Shown one piece after another: positions 1-8,963 of a stretch of DNA of 64,000 nt. Origin of the DNA: Phycisphaerales bacterium (GTDB lineage Bacteria > Planctomycetota > Phycisphaerae > Tepidisphaerales > Tepidisphaeraceae); the NCBI GenBank assembly GCA_020853095.1, contig JADYZN010000035.1:124001-188000 (forward strand), written 5' to 3'. Position 1 is the stretch's first letter. Each line of letters opens with the position of its first letter. The notes under the pieces were generated by a model. The model saw only the letters and a program-made list of their open reading frames with translations. It ran no database searches and was not told where the DNA came from. Made by a program: the position numbers and the translations under genes.

Positions 1-1
1 C

Positions 2-256
2 GGCCGCAGCAAGGGCTTTGGTTTCGTGCAGATGGGCAGCGACGACGAGGCGCAGGCCGCCATCGCCGCGCTCAACGGCAAGGAACATGACGGCCGGGCC
101 TTGACCGTCAACGAAGCCAAACCCCGCGAAGATCGACCCCGCTTTGGCGGTGGTGGCGGCGGTGGCGGCGGCCAGCGTCGAGGCGGATTTGGCGACCGCG
201 GCGGCAAAGGCGGCGGCGGCGGCAAAGGTGGCGGTTTTGGCCGAGGCCGCTACTAA
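2..256 (+). CDS. RRM-domain RNA-binding protein, C-terminal part
   Basis: The reading frame is open from the window edge, so the start of the gene is missing. The visible part begins inside an RNA recognition motif: the RNP1 signature [10 protein letters not shown] is followed by the usual helix and last strand ([26 protein letters not shown]). The tail is a Gly/Arg/Lys-rich low-complexity stretch ending in GRGRY, typical of the short single-RRM glycine-rich proteins found in cyanobacteria and planctomycetes. Such proteins bind single-stranded RNA in the cytoplasm and are often cold-induced; that role is known for the family and is not shown here. A strong hairpin terminator follows the stop codon. 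Confidence 0.88.
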   Translation, partial: GRSKGFGFVQMGSDDEAQAAIAALNGKEHDGRALTVNEAKPREDRPRFGGGGGGGGGQRRGGFGDRGGKGGGGGKGGGFGRGRY

Positions 257-272
257 TCACCCCCGACAGTTC

Positions 273-298
273 AACCGGGCCGCTTCGGCGGCCCGGTT
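273..298 (+). terminator. Hairpin terminator after the RRM gene
   Basis: A perfect 10-bp GC-rich stem (AACCGGGCCG / CGGCCCGGTT) closes a six-base CTTCGG loop, starting 16 nt after the RRM stop codon. It is followed by CCTTTAATT, a poor T-run, so termination strength is uncertain. Confidence 0.7.
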
Positions 299-364
299 CC
301 TTTAATTCCCCCACAGGAACATTCGACCTGGCTGATCTCGCCGGCGGCATGTTCAGGAGCAACC

Positions 365-943
365 ATGGTCGCCAATTCGCCTCAGGAAACCCATCCTCAG
401 CTTGAACTCCTGCTGGCCTCCGCCGGCGCAAAAAATCGCGCCAGCATCGAAAAACATCTCGCGGCCTGTGATGCCGAGGAGGATCCCAACCACGCCCGGC
501 TCTGGCGTCGATTGGCCTCCTTTTTGTTCGAATTGGCCCCCTTGCCCATCCAATACTCTCCCAACGCAATCCTCTTTTTCATCCCCGATGGACGTTACCG
601 GATGCAGGTTTTTTCGTTGGAAGACCGCCGCGATGGCGTCCTTCAACTGTATCTTCCCGATGTATTGGCCGACGCCCTGCGCAAAAAAATCCTTCTCAAA
701 ACCGGCGAACATTACGCCCATCCCCAGCACAAGCTTCAACATCTACAGCTTCTGTCGCTGGATGCCTCCAACACCACGGATCCCGCAACGCACGTCAAGA
801 ACCTGATCGGCTGGAACCGAAAAGCCCTGAAAATCACGCTTCAGACCTCCGAATCCGACGGCCCACAGGTCATCACCGCCGAGGCGTTATGTGCCCTGGC
901 ATCAGAAAAATGGGCCGACAAACCCAAAGCAACCGCGGTCTGA
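365..943 (+). CDS. Hypothetical protein, 192 aa
   Basis: I do not recognise this family. The protein is soluble, with no signal peptide or membrane segment, and is rich in Leu and His. It has a mixed alpha/beta look, with a central block (ILFFIPDGRYRMQVFSLED) that reads like strands and a C-terminal helical part. Coding is supported by the length, by codon use like the neighbours, and by a Shine-Dalgarno AGGAG at 355-359 five bases before the ATG. It lies downstream of the RRM gene terminator and is convergent with the glycosyltransferase gene. It is probably a lineage-specific protein. Confidence 0.7.
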   Translation: MVANSPQETHPQLELLLASAGAKNRASIEKHLAACDAEEDPNHARLWRRLASFLFELAPLPIQYSPNAILFFIPDGRYRMQVFSLEDRRDGVLQLYLPDVLADALRKKILLKTGEHYAHPQHKLQHLQLLSLDASNTTDPATHVKNLIGWNRKALKITLQTSESDGPQVITAEALCALASEKWADKPKATAV

Positions 944-964
944 CCGTGCGAATGAATGTGTGAA

Positions 965-991
965 GTCGTCTCTATACATCGCAGAGGCGAC
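965..991. terminator. Intergenic hairpin between convergent genes
   Basis: A 9-bp stem (GTCGTCTCT / AGAGGCGAC, one T-G wobble) with a nine-base loop lies 21 nt after the stop of the 192-aa gene and 26 nt after the glycosyltransferase stop on the other strand. There is no T-run, so a terminator role for either gene is only suggested by position. Confidence 0.35.
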
Positions 992-1017
992 TGGCTCCGA
1001 CCGCCGTTTCCCACCCA

Positions 1018-2184
1018 TCAGGCATTGAATTGCCGGCGAATCGACTGGACAACATTGAGGTTCATCGCCGCCTCTTGGGCGCGCGGGCCGGTTGGGCTGA
1101 TCTGCGTAAACAGCGATTCGGCTTCTTCGAGTTGTCCCAGCCGCAACAGACAGACGCCGAGGTTCAGCCGGGCATCGTCCCCGACGATTATGTGATCAAA
1201 CGGAACCTCCCGGTCATACGCTCCGGTCTGTCCCATGCTGATCAGCCGGCGAAGGATCGGGATGGCGGCTTCAAAGTCATTTTGCTCAAAAGCCCGCTTG
1301 GCGCGCATCCAGATGATCGGCGCCGCGTTGGGAAACCATCGCTCGGCAAGGCTGGCGGCCTCATCCGCGGACAAGGGCAATTGATCATGGGGTGGCGCAT
1401 AGGCGGCGTATTCCAGCGCGATCTCAACCAGTGCGAACGGCGGCCGCGGACAATCTCGCATCCGTGCGATTTGTTCCAATGCCTGGCACATCACCTGATG
1501 CCCCCTGGGAGCCGATTCGGGAATATCCAGCAGTGTAGCGCCGCAATGAATCATCCAGTAAAGCCTGCCCGGTCGATCGCGGATCTCCATCTCCAGCAGC
1601 CGTCCGTTTCGTTGCGCCTTGCGAAACCGGCCTTCAAAGTAGTAGTCGCAATCATGATCCAGGGTCAGGGGAGCGACCACGAGCTTCAGCCCGGTGCGCG
1701 CCACCAGATCATTGGGCCACGGATACGGCTGTTCGTGACAACGTCCGGTGAAAGAAAACCCAAGGTCGTTGCGAAGCACGCGCAGGATGATGGTTGATAC
1801 ATACTGATCCGCCTTCTCCCCCGGCTTCAACCCGCCAACGTGGTCGCGGCGGATGATGCCATAGGCGAGCACATCATCACGCAGCAGATACGGTCGAAAT
1901 TCGTCGATACTGTCGGGCACGATGCGCTCATCGGCATCAAGCCAGAGCGTCCAGCGGCTTTGCAGGTGGGGGATCGCGGCGTTGCGGGCCGCCGCGAAAT
2001 CGTCGTTCCATTCGTGGAAGATGACCCGCGCCCCCAGGTCGCGGGCGATTTGCGCCGTTGTGTCGGTTGATCCGGTGTCCACCACGATGATCTCATCGGC
2101 CAGCGCGCGGGCCGATTCGATGGATGAGGCAATCCGCGACGCCTCGTTGCGCGCGATCATGGCGACAGTGAGGAGTTTGCTCAT
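1018..2184 (-). CDS. Glycosyltransferase family 2 with C-terminal TPR-like region
   Basis: The first ~230 residues form a GT-A glycosyltransferase: the N-terminal strand LTVAMIARNEA, the nucleotide-binding DTGSTDTT near residue 36, and the metal-binding DAD at residues 83-85 (WLDADERI). The C-terminal ~150 residues are helical and repeat-like (ILRRLI, LNLGVCLLRLGQLEEAESLF), as in the TPR-fused GT2 proteins of the SunS type. It probably transfers a sugar to a protein or cell-surface acceptor; donor and acceptor cannot be read. The ATG lies 15 nt after the stop of the PEP-CTERM gene with no clear Shine-Dalgarno site, so the two genes are likely co-transcribed. Confidence 0.85.
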   Translation of the reverse strand: MSKLLTVAMIARNEASRIASSIESARALADEIIVVDTGSTDTTAQIARDLGARVIFHEWNDDFAAARNAAIPHLQSRWTLWLDADERIVPDSIDEFRPYLLRDDVLAYGIIRRDHVGGLKPGEKADQYVSTIILRVLRNDLGFSFTGRCHEQPYPWPNDLVARTGLKLVVAPLTLDHDCDYYFEGRFRKAQRNGRLLEMEIRDRPGRLYWMIHCGATLLDIPESAPRGHQVMCQALEQIARMRDCPRPPFALVEIALEYAAYAPPHDQLPLSADEAASLAERWFPNAAPIIWMRAKRAFEQNDFEAAIPILRRLISMGQTGAYDREVPFDHIIVGDDARLNLGVCLLRLGQLEEAESLFTQISPTGPRAQEAAMNLNVVQSIRRQFNA

Positions 2185-2199
2185 GGATTGGGCGGACGA

Positions 2200-2829
2200 T
2201 CATGCGGAGCGACGACGCCAAAGCATCCCGAATCCCATCGCCCCCAGGCAGACAACCGCCGAGGCAGGTTCGGGAACCGGCGAAAAGTCCGCCAGGATCG
2301 TGCCCATCTCCACCCCGTTGCTGAAGCCGACCGCGGGGGAGACGGTGCCGAATGAAAGGCGGTTGGTCGATGACAGGGAACCGATAAAAGGATCCAGCAC
2401 CGCCGTATTGCCGGTGAGAATGGCATCGTTCAGTTGCGCTTCATTGAATCCTGGAAAGACGGTTTCAAAAGGCTGACCCAACGCGCCCGAAGCATCGGAA
2501 AACCCCGTGATAAAACGTTCTGTAATGCCCGATCCCAGGCCTGTGCCAAGAATGGTGTACCATTCAGAGAATCCGGACCCTGAACCAAGGGATACGCCGA
2601 GCGTGCGGTATTGCGTTCCCGCATCCATCGCGCCCAGGTCCACGATAACCCATGTCAGGTCATTGCCACCGACAAAGCGAGCGGCCGTAAATGTCCCTGC
2701 CCAGTTGGTTCGGAGATAGACCGTCTGGGTGCCATCCGCCGGAACTGCGATGGCCGGCGAGGATGAACCCGCCCAGGCAACCGCGACGGTTGCGGACAGA
2801 CAGGCTTTGCGGAAGGCATCGGATTGCAT
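2200..2829 (-). CDS. PEP-CTERM sorted exported protein
   Basis: The protein has an N-terminal signal peptide (hydrophobic stretch after RKACLSATVAVAW, likely cleavage after SPAIA) and a C-terminal sorting signal made of PVPEPAS, a hydrophobic helix and RRRSA. This tripartite tail is the substrate of exosortase (EpsH/XrtA), which is not in the window. The middle ~150 residues are Gly/Ser/Thr-rich and beta-like with no recognised domain. The start is supported by AGGAG ten bases upstream. The glycosyltransferase directly downstream fits a shared role in making or decorating an extracellular product, because PEP-CTERM proteins usually accompany exopolysaccharide genes; this link is inferred. Confidence 0.87.
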   Translation of the reverse strand: MQSDAFRKACLSATVAVAWAGSSSPAIAVPADGTQTVYLRTNWAGTFTAARFVGGNDLTWVIVDLGAMDAGTQYRTLGVSLGSGSGFSEWYTILGTGLGSGITERFITGFSDASGALGQPFETVFPGFNEAQLNDAILTGNTAVLDPFIGSLSSTNRLSFGTVSPAVGFSNGVEMGTILADFSPVPEPASAVVCLGAMGFGMLWRRRSA

Positions 2830-2867
2830 ACTCTCTACTCCTGAAGAAAGGTGACGACAACGAACAC

Positions 2868-2897
2868 ATCATAAATAGTCCATTGGTGAGCCGTCAA
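2868..2897 (-). promoter_or_regulatory. Sigma-70-like promoter of the PEP-CTERM gene
   Basis: TTGACG (2892-2897, read on the minus strand) and TATGAT (2868-2873) are separated by 18 nt. Each matches the consensus at five of six positions. The predicted leader is about 32 nt and contains the AGGAG ribosome site. Confidence 0.55.
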
Positions 2898-3063
2898 CAA
2901 AAATCGGACTTGAACAGTGCCCTTTGCCCCCGGCCGACGATCAACCTACGAAATGACCGTATTTTCAAGAATGACACAATGTGAAGCGGTCCGTTTTTGG
3001 CATCATCCCATGTGCCATCATCTCATAAGGTATTTCCATGGGTGATGGATGAGCAGGCCGCAA

Positions 3064-4410
3064 TCAACGATCCCTTGATCGTCTTCGCTGGTTGGCGGGT
3101 CGGCCGGTATTTGAGGCGAATTTTCGAGGCCGTGCCCCACCTCCGATGCGTGGTTTGCCGTGCCGGCCGTTGTGGTCATTCTGCTTCGCATGGGCGGGCG
3201 GCTTGGCCGGTCGATGGGTCGGCGCGGGCTTGGAGCGGGCTGTTGGCGGGTAGGCTGGTGCGGGCATCGGCCGTTGTGCGAACGTGGGTCCATCGGTTTT
3301 CACCGGGATGGTCCGCCGAAGCAGTTTTTCAATCGCCTTCAAATTCGCCACCTCATCATGGTCGCAGAATGACACGGCCGACCCGGATGCCCCGGCCCGC
3401 GCGGTTCGGCCGATGCGGTGGACGTACGATTCGGGTTCGTGGGTCAGGTCATAATTCACCACGTGCGTGACCCCGTCGATGTCGATGCCGCGCGAGGCGA
3501 TGTCGGTCGCCACCAGGACTGGAATTTTATTGCTGCTGAAACTGGCCAGCGCCCGCCGGCGGGCGTTCTGGCTTTTGTTGCCATGAATCGCCTCGGCGCG
3601 AATCCCGTATCCATGCAGATGCCGCACCACCCGGTCCGCGCCATGTTTGGTGCGCGTGAAGACAATGGCCCGCGACATCGGCAAATGTTCCACCAGGTGC
3701 GCCAGCAGCGCCGGCTTGTTGTGCTTTTCCACGCGATAGACCGATTCCTCGATCCGGTCCGCGGTGGATGAAACCGGCGCCACATGTACCCGGATCGGAT
3801 TGCGTAAAATCGACTCGGCCAGCTTTTGAATCTCCGGCGCCATGGTCGCGGAAAACAACAACGTCTGCCGATTGGTTGGCAGCTTCGCCGCGATTTTGCG
3901 GATGTCGTTGATGAATCCCATGTCCAGCATCCGGTCGGACTCATCCAGCACCAATGTTCGCACGCCATCCAGTTTGACGTGACCCTGGTTCATCAGGTCC
4001 AGAAGTCTTCCCGGCGTGGCCACCACCACATCGACCCCTTTGTTCAGGGCTTGAACCTGCGGATTCTGGTTGACCCCGCCGAAAATCACGGCGTACAACA
4101 ATCCCAGTTCCCTGCCATAGGTTCGGAAGCTGTTGCCGATCTGGCTGGCCAGTTCGCGGGTGGGACACAACACAAGACAACGCACCCGACGGGCCGAACC
4201 GGCCGGCGGCGAATCGGCCGAGAGGCGATGCAGGATCGGCAGCGCGAACGCGGCGGTCTTTCCCGTGCCGGTCTGGGCACATCCCAGCACATCCCGTCCT
4301 TCCAGAACGTGCGGGATGGCCTGCGCCTGGATCGGCGTCGCATTGGCATAACCCTGGGCCGCCAACGCGCGAAGTATCGGTTCTGACAAATGGAGATCAA
4401 CAAACTGCAT
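3064..4410 (-). CDS. DEAD-box RNA helicase, RhlE-like (DESD variant)
   Basis: All helicase motifs are present in order: Q motif (TPIQAQAI), motif I AQTGTGKT at 45-52, Ia PTRELASQ, Ib TPGRLLDL, motif II, SAT (III), then the second RecA domain with [11 protein letters not shown] (V) and [10 protein letters not shown] (VI). Motif II reads DESD (156-159) in place of DEAD; the Asp-Glu pair needed for Mg-ATP hydrolysis is intact. The ~70-residue basic, Pro/Lys/Arg-rich tail is typical of RhlE-like enzymes acting in ribosome assembly or RNA turnover. The start is placed at MQFVDL because RhlE proteins begin there; the frame stays open for 27 codons upstream. It is unlinked to its neighbours by function. 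Confidence 0.92.
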   Translation of the reverse strand: MQFVDLHLSEPILRALAAQGYANATPIQAQAIPHVLEGRDVLGCAQTGTGKTAAFALPILHRLSADSPPAGSARRVRCLVLCPTRELASQIGNSFRTYGRELGLLYAVIFGGVNQNPQVQALNKGVDVVVATPGRLLDLMNQGHVKLDGVRTLVLDESDRMLDMGFINDIRKIAAKLPTNRQTLLFSATMAPEIQKLAESILRNPIRVHVAPVSSTADRIEESVYRVEKHNKPALLAHLVEHLPMSRAIVFTRTKHGADRVVRHLHGYGIRAEAIHGNKSQNARRRALASFSSNKIPVLVATDIASRGIDIDGVTHVVNYDLTHEPESYVHRIGRTARAGASGSAVSFCDHDEVANLKAIEKLLRRTIPVKTDGPTFAQRPMPAPAYPPTARSKPAPTHRPAKPPAHAKQNDHNGRHGKPRIGGGARPRKFASNTGRPANQRRRSRDR

Positions 4411-4670
4411 GAGAAGACAACCCTTCTGGTGGTCCACCAAGGTGGACATTGCGCACCAAAACCAAAGGGCCACGGCAACCTTGCCGATCAATGCCGGTCT
4501 GTGCGCTACAACTGGGTATGAGAAACGATCAGGAAGGTGCCCAAAGGTGGGAAATTCGTGATGAATCCAGGCAAACAGTTGCTGGGGTCATCATAGCCGC
4601 ATTGTTGGCCCCGGTCCAATGACCATGACAAGAAATCCATGGACAAATTCCGATTATCCGCTTTGCGCCC

Positions 4671-4685
4671 TATAATCAGATCGAC
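4671..4685 (+). promoter_or_regulatory. -10 box of a leaderless promoter (DHH gene)
   Basis: TATAAT (4671-4676) ends nine bases before the ATG at 4686, which places the expected transcription start within about three bases of the start codon. A weak -35 (TTCCGA, 4648-4653) lies 17 nt upstream. There is no Shine-Dalgarno site. Confidence 0.6.
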
Positions 4686-5789
4686 ATGACCGCTTTTGTG
4701 GAATCTTGCGTCAGTGCCGCCACCGGCTCGGCCGTCGCCGCCGAGCGCCGGTCCCGGCATCGGCCGCGCGCCCGACAATTGCTCAAGGCGCTGGCCGGCA
4801 AAAGGAACGTCCTGATCGCCACCCACCTTCATCCCGATCCGGATGCCATCGCCTCGTGCCTGGCCTTGTGTACGCTGCTGACCCTCAAGTTGCCCAACGC
4901 CAAATTCAATGTTTCGGTCACGGGAAAGATCGGCGGCGGACTCAATGCGATTTTTCTCCAGCAGGCCGACCCGCGATTTGTTCCCTGGGATACGCTGGAC
5001 TTTGGTCAATTTGACGCGGTGTTGCTGTTGGACACCCAGCCACCCTTCGCCAACAACCCGTTGCCGGCGGACGTGCAGCCGCTGGCGGTGATCGACCACC
5101 ACCGCAGTCGTGGACGCCCGCCCAAATGCGCCTTTTGCGACACCCGATCGGACGTCGGCGCCACCAGCTCGATCATCTTCTCCTATTACATGGAGCTGGA
5201 AGTCCCGATCTCGCGTGAAATGGCGGCGACGCTGCTGTTTGCGATCGAATCAGACCTGGCCGGGGCCGCTGGACAGCCCGGAGAACTGGACAACGTCGCC
5301 CTCTCCAGCCTGACCCTGCAGGCCGACACGCGCAAGTTGTACAAGATGCGCTACGTCGATCTGCCGCAGTCGTATTACATCGCCTATGCCAACGGCCTGA
5401 ACAACGCGCTGTATTACGATTTCGCATTGATGTCGCACATCGACGAGATCGACACCCCTGAAAAGCCGGCCATCATCGCCGACTTTTTGCTCCGGTTCGA
5501 CAAAGCCCAGTGGTCGCTGGTCACCGCGATCAATGGCCGATCCATGGTCCTGTCGTTGCGGACCAATTCAACCAAGCTGTCGGCGTCGGACATCATGAAA
5601 CGGCTGGTGCGAAACCTCGGCGAAGGAGGCGGCCATCGCACCAAGGCCGGCGGGTGGATTCCACTTGAAAGCGGCACGCCCACTGAGATCGAACGCATCC
5701 GCGAATTGTTGCGCCGGCGATATCTGCGCGCCTTGGGCATCAAGGCCGCGCGCGGGCAACGGCTGGTCCCCAAATTGAACGTCTCTTAA
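4686..5789 (+). CDS. DHH/DHHA1 phosphoesterase (NrnA/RecJ-like superfamily)
   Basis: The N-terminal DHH domain shows the metal-binding motifs HLHPDPDAIAS (48-57), LLLDTQ (114-118) and VIDHH (135-139). The C-terminal DHHA1 substrate domain has its hallmark GGGHRTKAGG at 314-323. Members of this two-domain group are Mn-dependent enzymes such as nanoRNases, pAp phosphatases and cyclic dinucleotide phosphodiesterases; which of these applies cannot be decided. The first ~30 residues are an extra basic segment. The gene has its own leaderless-type promoter and is followed 14 nt later by the aminotransferase-like gene, so the two may form one transcript. Confidence 0.9.
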   Translation: MTAFVESCVSAATGSAVAAERRSRHRPRARQLLKALAGKRNVLIATHLHPDPDAIASCLALCTLLTLKLPNAKFNVSVTGKIGGGLNAIFLQQADPRFVPWDTLDFGQFDAVLLLDTQPPFANNPLPADVQPLAVIDHHRSRGRPPKCAFCDTRSDVGATSSIIFSYYMELEVPISREMAATLLFAIESDLAGAAGQPGELDNVALSSLTLQADTRKLYKMRYVDLPQSYYIAYANGLNNALYYDFALMSHIDEIDTPEKPAIIADFLLRFDKAQWSLVTAINGRSMVLSLRTNSTKLSASDIMKRLVRNLGEGGGHRTKAGGWIPLESGTPTEIERIRELLRRRYLRALGIKAARGQRLVPKLNVS

Positions 5790-5803
5790 CCGATTATCAC
5801 GCC

Positions 5804-6703
5804 ATGTCTTATGTTTGGCTCAACGGAAACTGGGTGGACGAATCGGCCGGCGCGATTTCGATTCGTGACAGCGGTTTTTTGCACGCGGCGGGAATTTTCA
5901 CCACGTTGCGATCCGCAGGCGGCGTGCCGCTGTTTCTGGATCGGCATTTAAGCCGGTTGCGCGATTCCTGCCAAAAACTGTCGATCCCTCATCCATTTGA
6001 GGATGACCAACTGACCGTGGCAGTGCGGGAGATTATGGAGCGCAACTCCTTGCCTGAAGCGAGGTTGCGAATCACCATCACGCGCGGCGTGCCTGATGCG
6101 GAATCCTTCGCGCCGACGGTTTTGATCACCGCGACCGCATTTACGGCGTATCCGGCGGAATCGTATGAGCGGGGCATCACGGTTTTGCTGTTGGATGAGC
6201 AAAAATTAAATCCATACGATTTTCAGGCGGGACACAAAACGTTGAATTATCTGTCCCGACTGGCCGGCCTGCGCAGCGCGGCATCCCGCAGCGCGGGAGA
6301 GGCGCTCTGGTTCAACGTCCACAACTACCTTCAAAGCGGCAGCATCAGCAACGTGTTGATCGTGAAGGATGGAAAAGTTCTGACTGCTCCCACACCCCAT
6401 GAGATCGCCGAGCCGGCCATTCAGGAACGGATGGCATATCCACGCAGCGCGGTCCTGCCGGGAATCACCCGCGCGGTGGTGCTGGAATTGGCCCGGCAAA
6501 ACGGCATCGAGGTGGAATTGTCGGCAATCAGCGTGAACCAATTGCTCGATGCGGATGAGGTGTTTTTGACCAACAGCATCATGGGGGTGATGCCCGTCTG
6601 TCGAGTCGAACGAAGCGTCATCGGCGATGACCGGCCGGGATCGGTGACGCGGAAATTGGCCCAGATGTATCGGCTGGAGATGGATCGTCAGATCAAATCA
6701 TGA
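5804..6703 (+). CDS. Class IV aminotransferase family protein (IlvE/PabC/Dat-like)
   Basis: The fold-type IV PLP family is clear along the whole length: an N-terminal strand region (SYVWLNGNWVDE, ISIRDSGFLHAAGIFTTLR), the PLP-binding lysine K145 in GHKTLNYLSR, and the C-terminal LPGITRAVVLELA block. Possible roles are aminodeoxychorismate lyase, D-amino-acid or branched-chain aminotransferase. One residue is odd: the Glu that normally contacts the PLP ring nitrogen (in the EG..xxN motif) aligns with Ser178 in LQSGSISNVL. This may alter or abolish activity. The stop overlaps the end of the convergent AraC gene by 6 bp. A folate role is tempting because folP lies 4 kb away, but nothing ties the two together. 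Confidence 0.85.
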   Translation: MSYVWLNGNWVDESAGAISIRDSGFLHAAGIFTTLRSAGGVPLFLDRHLSRLRDSCQKLSIPHPFEDDQLTVAVREIMERNSLPEARLRITITRGVPDAESFAPTVLITATAFTAYPAESYERGITVLLLDEQKLNPYDFQAGHKTLNYLSRLAGLRSAASRSAGEALWFNVHNYLQSGSISNVLIVKDGKVLTAPTPHEIAEPAIQERMAYPRSAVLPGITRAVVLELARQNGIEVELSAISVNQLLDADEVFLTNSIMGVMPVCRVERSVIGDDRPGSVTRKLAQMYRLEMDRQIKS

Positions 6704-7558
6704 CGCGATCGCCCCGGATGTCCGGCGGCGATAGGATTGCGGGTTCATGCCGGTTTTTCGTTTGAATCGAAGCGAAAAGTAAAACGGGTTGTCGAAGCCG
6801 GTTTCAGCGGCGATTTCCTTGATGGATTGGGTGGTCATGTCCAGCAGTCGGGCGGCGTGGTTGAGCCGTTGCATTTCGAGAAATTGCTGCGGGGTGTAAC
6901 CAACCTGCGCGCGAAACAGGTGCGAGAGGTGCGATGGTGACAAACAGCACTGTTCCGACAGGGATGCCAGCGTGATTTTTTGCTTGAAATGACGGCAGAG
7001 ATACTCCGTCGCAGCGCGGATGCGTTCATCCATCGGCGGGATTTTGGATTGCGGATTGACCTCATCACACCAGAGCAAGGCGGCCTCCATGGCATTCATC
7101 GCCAACTCTTTGGCATGCCGCGGCGCGCCTTGGACCGCCTTGTTCGATTCTTTCAGACACCCCACCACCCGGCGGCGAACGTCGTTGGAATTTTTGCCAA
7201 GCCTTAATCGCATCAGGCCCGGAACGATCTGCGGCCAGTTCAACCAGGAATGCCAGGTCAGGCGGGGATGAAAATGCGCCCACAACAGCTCCCAGCGCAG
7301 CAGCGTCGGCTCGACGCTGTAGTCGTGCGGGATGGATGGCTTCAACATGACCATATCGCCCGGCTCGACGATCAAATCACCTTCGCCGGACCCATTCGGA
7401 TATGAATATCCGAACCGCCCTTTTCCGGAGATCGTATAGATCATCAACCAATCCTCGGTTCCCTGGGGTCGCCAGGCATAATATCCCGTTCCCTTGTAAT
7501 AGTGGCCGGTGATGATCTGATTGACCGGAGCGTGAGGGGTTATCCGGCGCGGTTTCAT
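6698..7558 (-). CDS. AraC family transcriptional regulator
   Basis: The N-terminal ~150 residues form a cupin-type effector domain (RFGYSYPNG, GDLIVEPGDMVMLKPSIPHDY), and the C-terminal ~100 residues carry the two helix-turn-helix motifs of AraC proteins (ASLSEQCCLSPSHLSHLFRAQVGYTPQQFL, then IKEIAAETGFDNPFYFSLRFKRKTGMNPQSYRR in shorter pieces of the same block). Such regulators usually sense a sugar or related small molecule. The start is set at the ATG at 7558 because a TATAAT box lies nine bases before it; a TTG two codons further upstream is less likely. It is divergent from the PhyH gene, which is its most probable target. Confidence 0.9.
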   Translation of the reverse strand: MKPRRITPHAPVNQIITGHYYKGTGYYAWRPQGTEDWLMIYTISGKGRFGYSYPNGSGEGDLIVEPGDMVMLKPSIPHDYSVEPTLLRWELLWAHFHPRLTWHSWLNWPQIVPGLMRLRLGKNSNDVRRRVVGCLKESNKAVQGAPRHAKELAMNAMEAALLWCDEVNPQSKIPPMDERIRAATEYLCRHFKQKITLASLSEQCCLSPSHLSHLFRAQVGYTPQQFLEMQRLNHAARLLDMTTQSIKEIAAETGFDNPFYFSLRFKRKTGMNPQSYRRRTSGAIAS

Positions 7559-7573
7559 TCGCAAGATATTATA
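7559..7573 (-). promoter_or_regulatory. -10 box of a leaderless promoter (AraC gene)
   Basis: TATAAT (7568-7573 read on the minus strand) is nine bases before the ATG. A partial -35 (TTGAAT) lies about 15 nt further upstream. No Shine-Dalgarno site is present. Confidence 0.6.
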
Positions 7574-7660
7574 TGTTTTTCATTCTCGATTCAATTCCCA
7601 TTCTCCAGCCGGCAGGTCATGCTGTTGAACGTACTCAATCGAGGTTTTGAAGGAGCCGAC

Positions 7661-8515
7661 ATGTCGATGTTACAACAGAAGATGAGTTGCCCGGACAACA
7701 GCGCGGAGCAATTTGAACAGGATGGATTTTTCATCGCGCGCGGGTTGTTGTCACCGGCGGATGTCGAGACGATTCGAGAGACTTTCATGCAACAGGCCGC
7801 CAACGGGCCGGTTGAAGGGTTGTCGGAGACTCATCGGCCGGTCGGCAACGCATCACGCGGATATGACAAGTCCGACCCGCTGTCATTTTATCCGCGCATG
7901 ATGCAGCCGCATCAGCATCCGGAGCTGGCGGTCGGGCCGGTGGCGATGAAGTACATGCTTCATCCATCGCTGCATCCGCTGCTCAAGGCGTTTATTGGCC
8001 AGGAGCCGGTCGCGGTGCAGAGCATGTTTTATTTCAAGCCGCCCGGGGCGCGCGGGCAGGATCTGCACCAGGACAATTTTTACCTTCGCGTGAAGCCGGA
8101 CACCTGCATGGCGGCGTGGATCGCCATTGACGATGCGGACGAGGAGAACGGCGGCATGGTCGTCGTTCCGGGCACGCAGAACATGGAGATCGCCTGTCCG
8201 GAACCGTCGGATCGAAGCCGGTTTTTCACCGATCACCATATCGAGCCGCCGCCGGGCATGAAGCCGGTCGCGACCAATCTTAAAGCGGGCGATGTGCTGT
8301 TCTTCAACGGCAGCCTGATCCACGGTTCGTACGAGAACAGCAGCAAGGATCGATTTCGACGGTCGTTGATCTGCCATTACGTCCCGGATAATTCATCGGA
8401 ACTGTCCCAATGGTACACCACGCGCCTGCGTTTTGACGGCACAACCATCTCCATCGCCCCGGCACAGGGAGGCGGCCCCTGCGGCAATCTCCAGGAAATC
8501 GCAAAGCCGCATTAA
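7661..8515 (+). CDS. Phytanoyl-CoA dioxygenase (PhyH) family oxygenase
   Basis: This is a non-haem Fe(II)/2-oxoglutarate dioxygenase. The jelly-roll metal site is visible as HQDNF (the HxD pair) and the distal His in LIHGSYENSS, with an Arg (RFRRSLICHY) positioned to bind 2-oxoglutarate. PhyH proteins hydroxylate small organic acids, CoA esters or phosphonates; the substrate is unknown here. The start at 7661 is chosen for the AGGAG at 7651-7655 five bases upstream; an open frame further upstream overlaps the AraC gene and is not needed. The divergent AraC regulator suggests inducible catabolism of a small molecule. Confidence 0.9.
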   Translation: MSMLQQKMSCPDNSAEQFEQDGFFIARGLLSPADVETIRETFMQQAANGPVEGLSETHRPVGNASRGYDKSDPLSFYPRMMQPHQHPELAVGPVAMKYMLHPSLHPLLKAFIGQEPVAVQSMFYFKPPGARGQDLHQDNFYLRVKPDTCMAAWIAIDDADEENGGMVVVPGTQNMEIACPEPSDRSRFFTDHHIEPPPGMKPVATNLKAGDVLFFNGSLIHGSYENSSKDRFRRSLICHYVPDNSSELSQWYTTRLRFDGTTISIAPAQGGGPCGNLQEIAKPH

Positions 8516-8651
8516 ATGGGGTCTGTTTGATGTCGGAAAGGATGACCTTGTGTCGCATCGGGCTGGTGGGATAGGGCGCCATGCCCGTCGATGATCGTAT
8601 CGTCATCGACAGATTTTCACGGATGGTGTAAACTATCCGCTGGAGAATGTG

Positions 8652-8963
8652 ATGCGAAAGACCGATTGTCATCCATTACCCATCAATCAAATCGAGGCAT
8701 TCTGCCGCAAACATGGCATTGCTGAATTTTCGCTTTTCGGGTCGATACTTCGAGATGATTTCGGTCCGGACAGCGATGTGGACGTGCTCATCGCACTCCT
8801 GCCCGGCCGCGAGATGACCATCGAGGCCTTCATGGACATCCGGGATGAACTTTCAATGATGTTTGATGGTCGCCCGATCGACCTGGTGCAAAAGCCCCTG
8901 CTGACCAATCCTTTCCGCCGTCATGAAATCCTCCGGACGCGGCAGGTGCTGTATGCCGCATGA
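8652..8963 (+). CDS. mntA: MntA-type minimal nucleotidyltransferase antitoxin
   Basis: The protein is a 103-residue single-domain nucleotidyltransferase with the signature GS-x10-DxD (GSILRDDFGPDSDVDV). In characterised MntA/HepT pairs the MntA protein AMPylates a tyrosine of the HepT toxin and so neutralises it. The next gene is the HepT partner and overlaps the end of this one by 11 nt. The ATG at 8652 is preferred because GGAGA lies five bases upstream; a GTG one codon earlier is possible. The sequence ends in the usual NPFRRHEIL... region. Confidence 0.9.
   Translation: MRKTDCHPLPINQIEAFCRKHGIAEFSLFGSILRDDFGPDSDVDVLIALLPGREMTIEAFMDIRDELSMMFDGRPIDLVQKPLLTNPFRRHEILRTRQVLYAA

Noticed and set aside
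108-742. Minus-strand frames opposite the RRM and 192-aa genes
   Set aside because: They are shadows with Arg/Pro-rich composition and no Shine-Dalgarno site.
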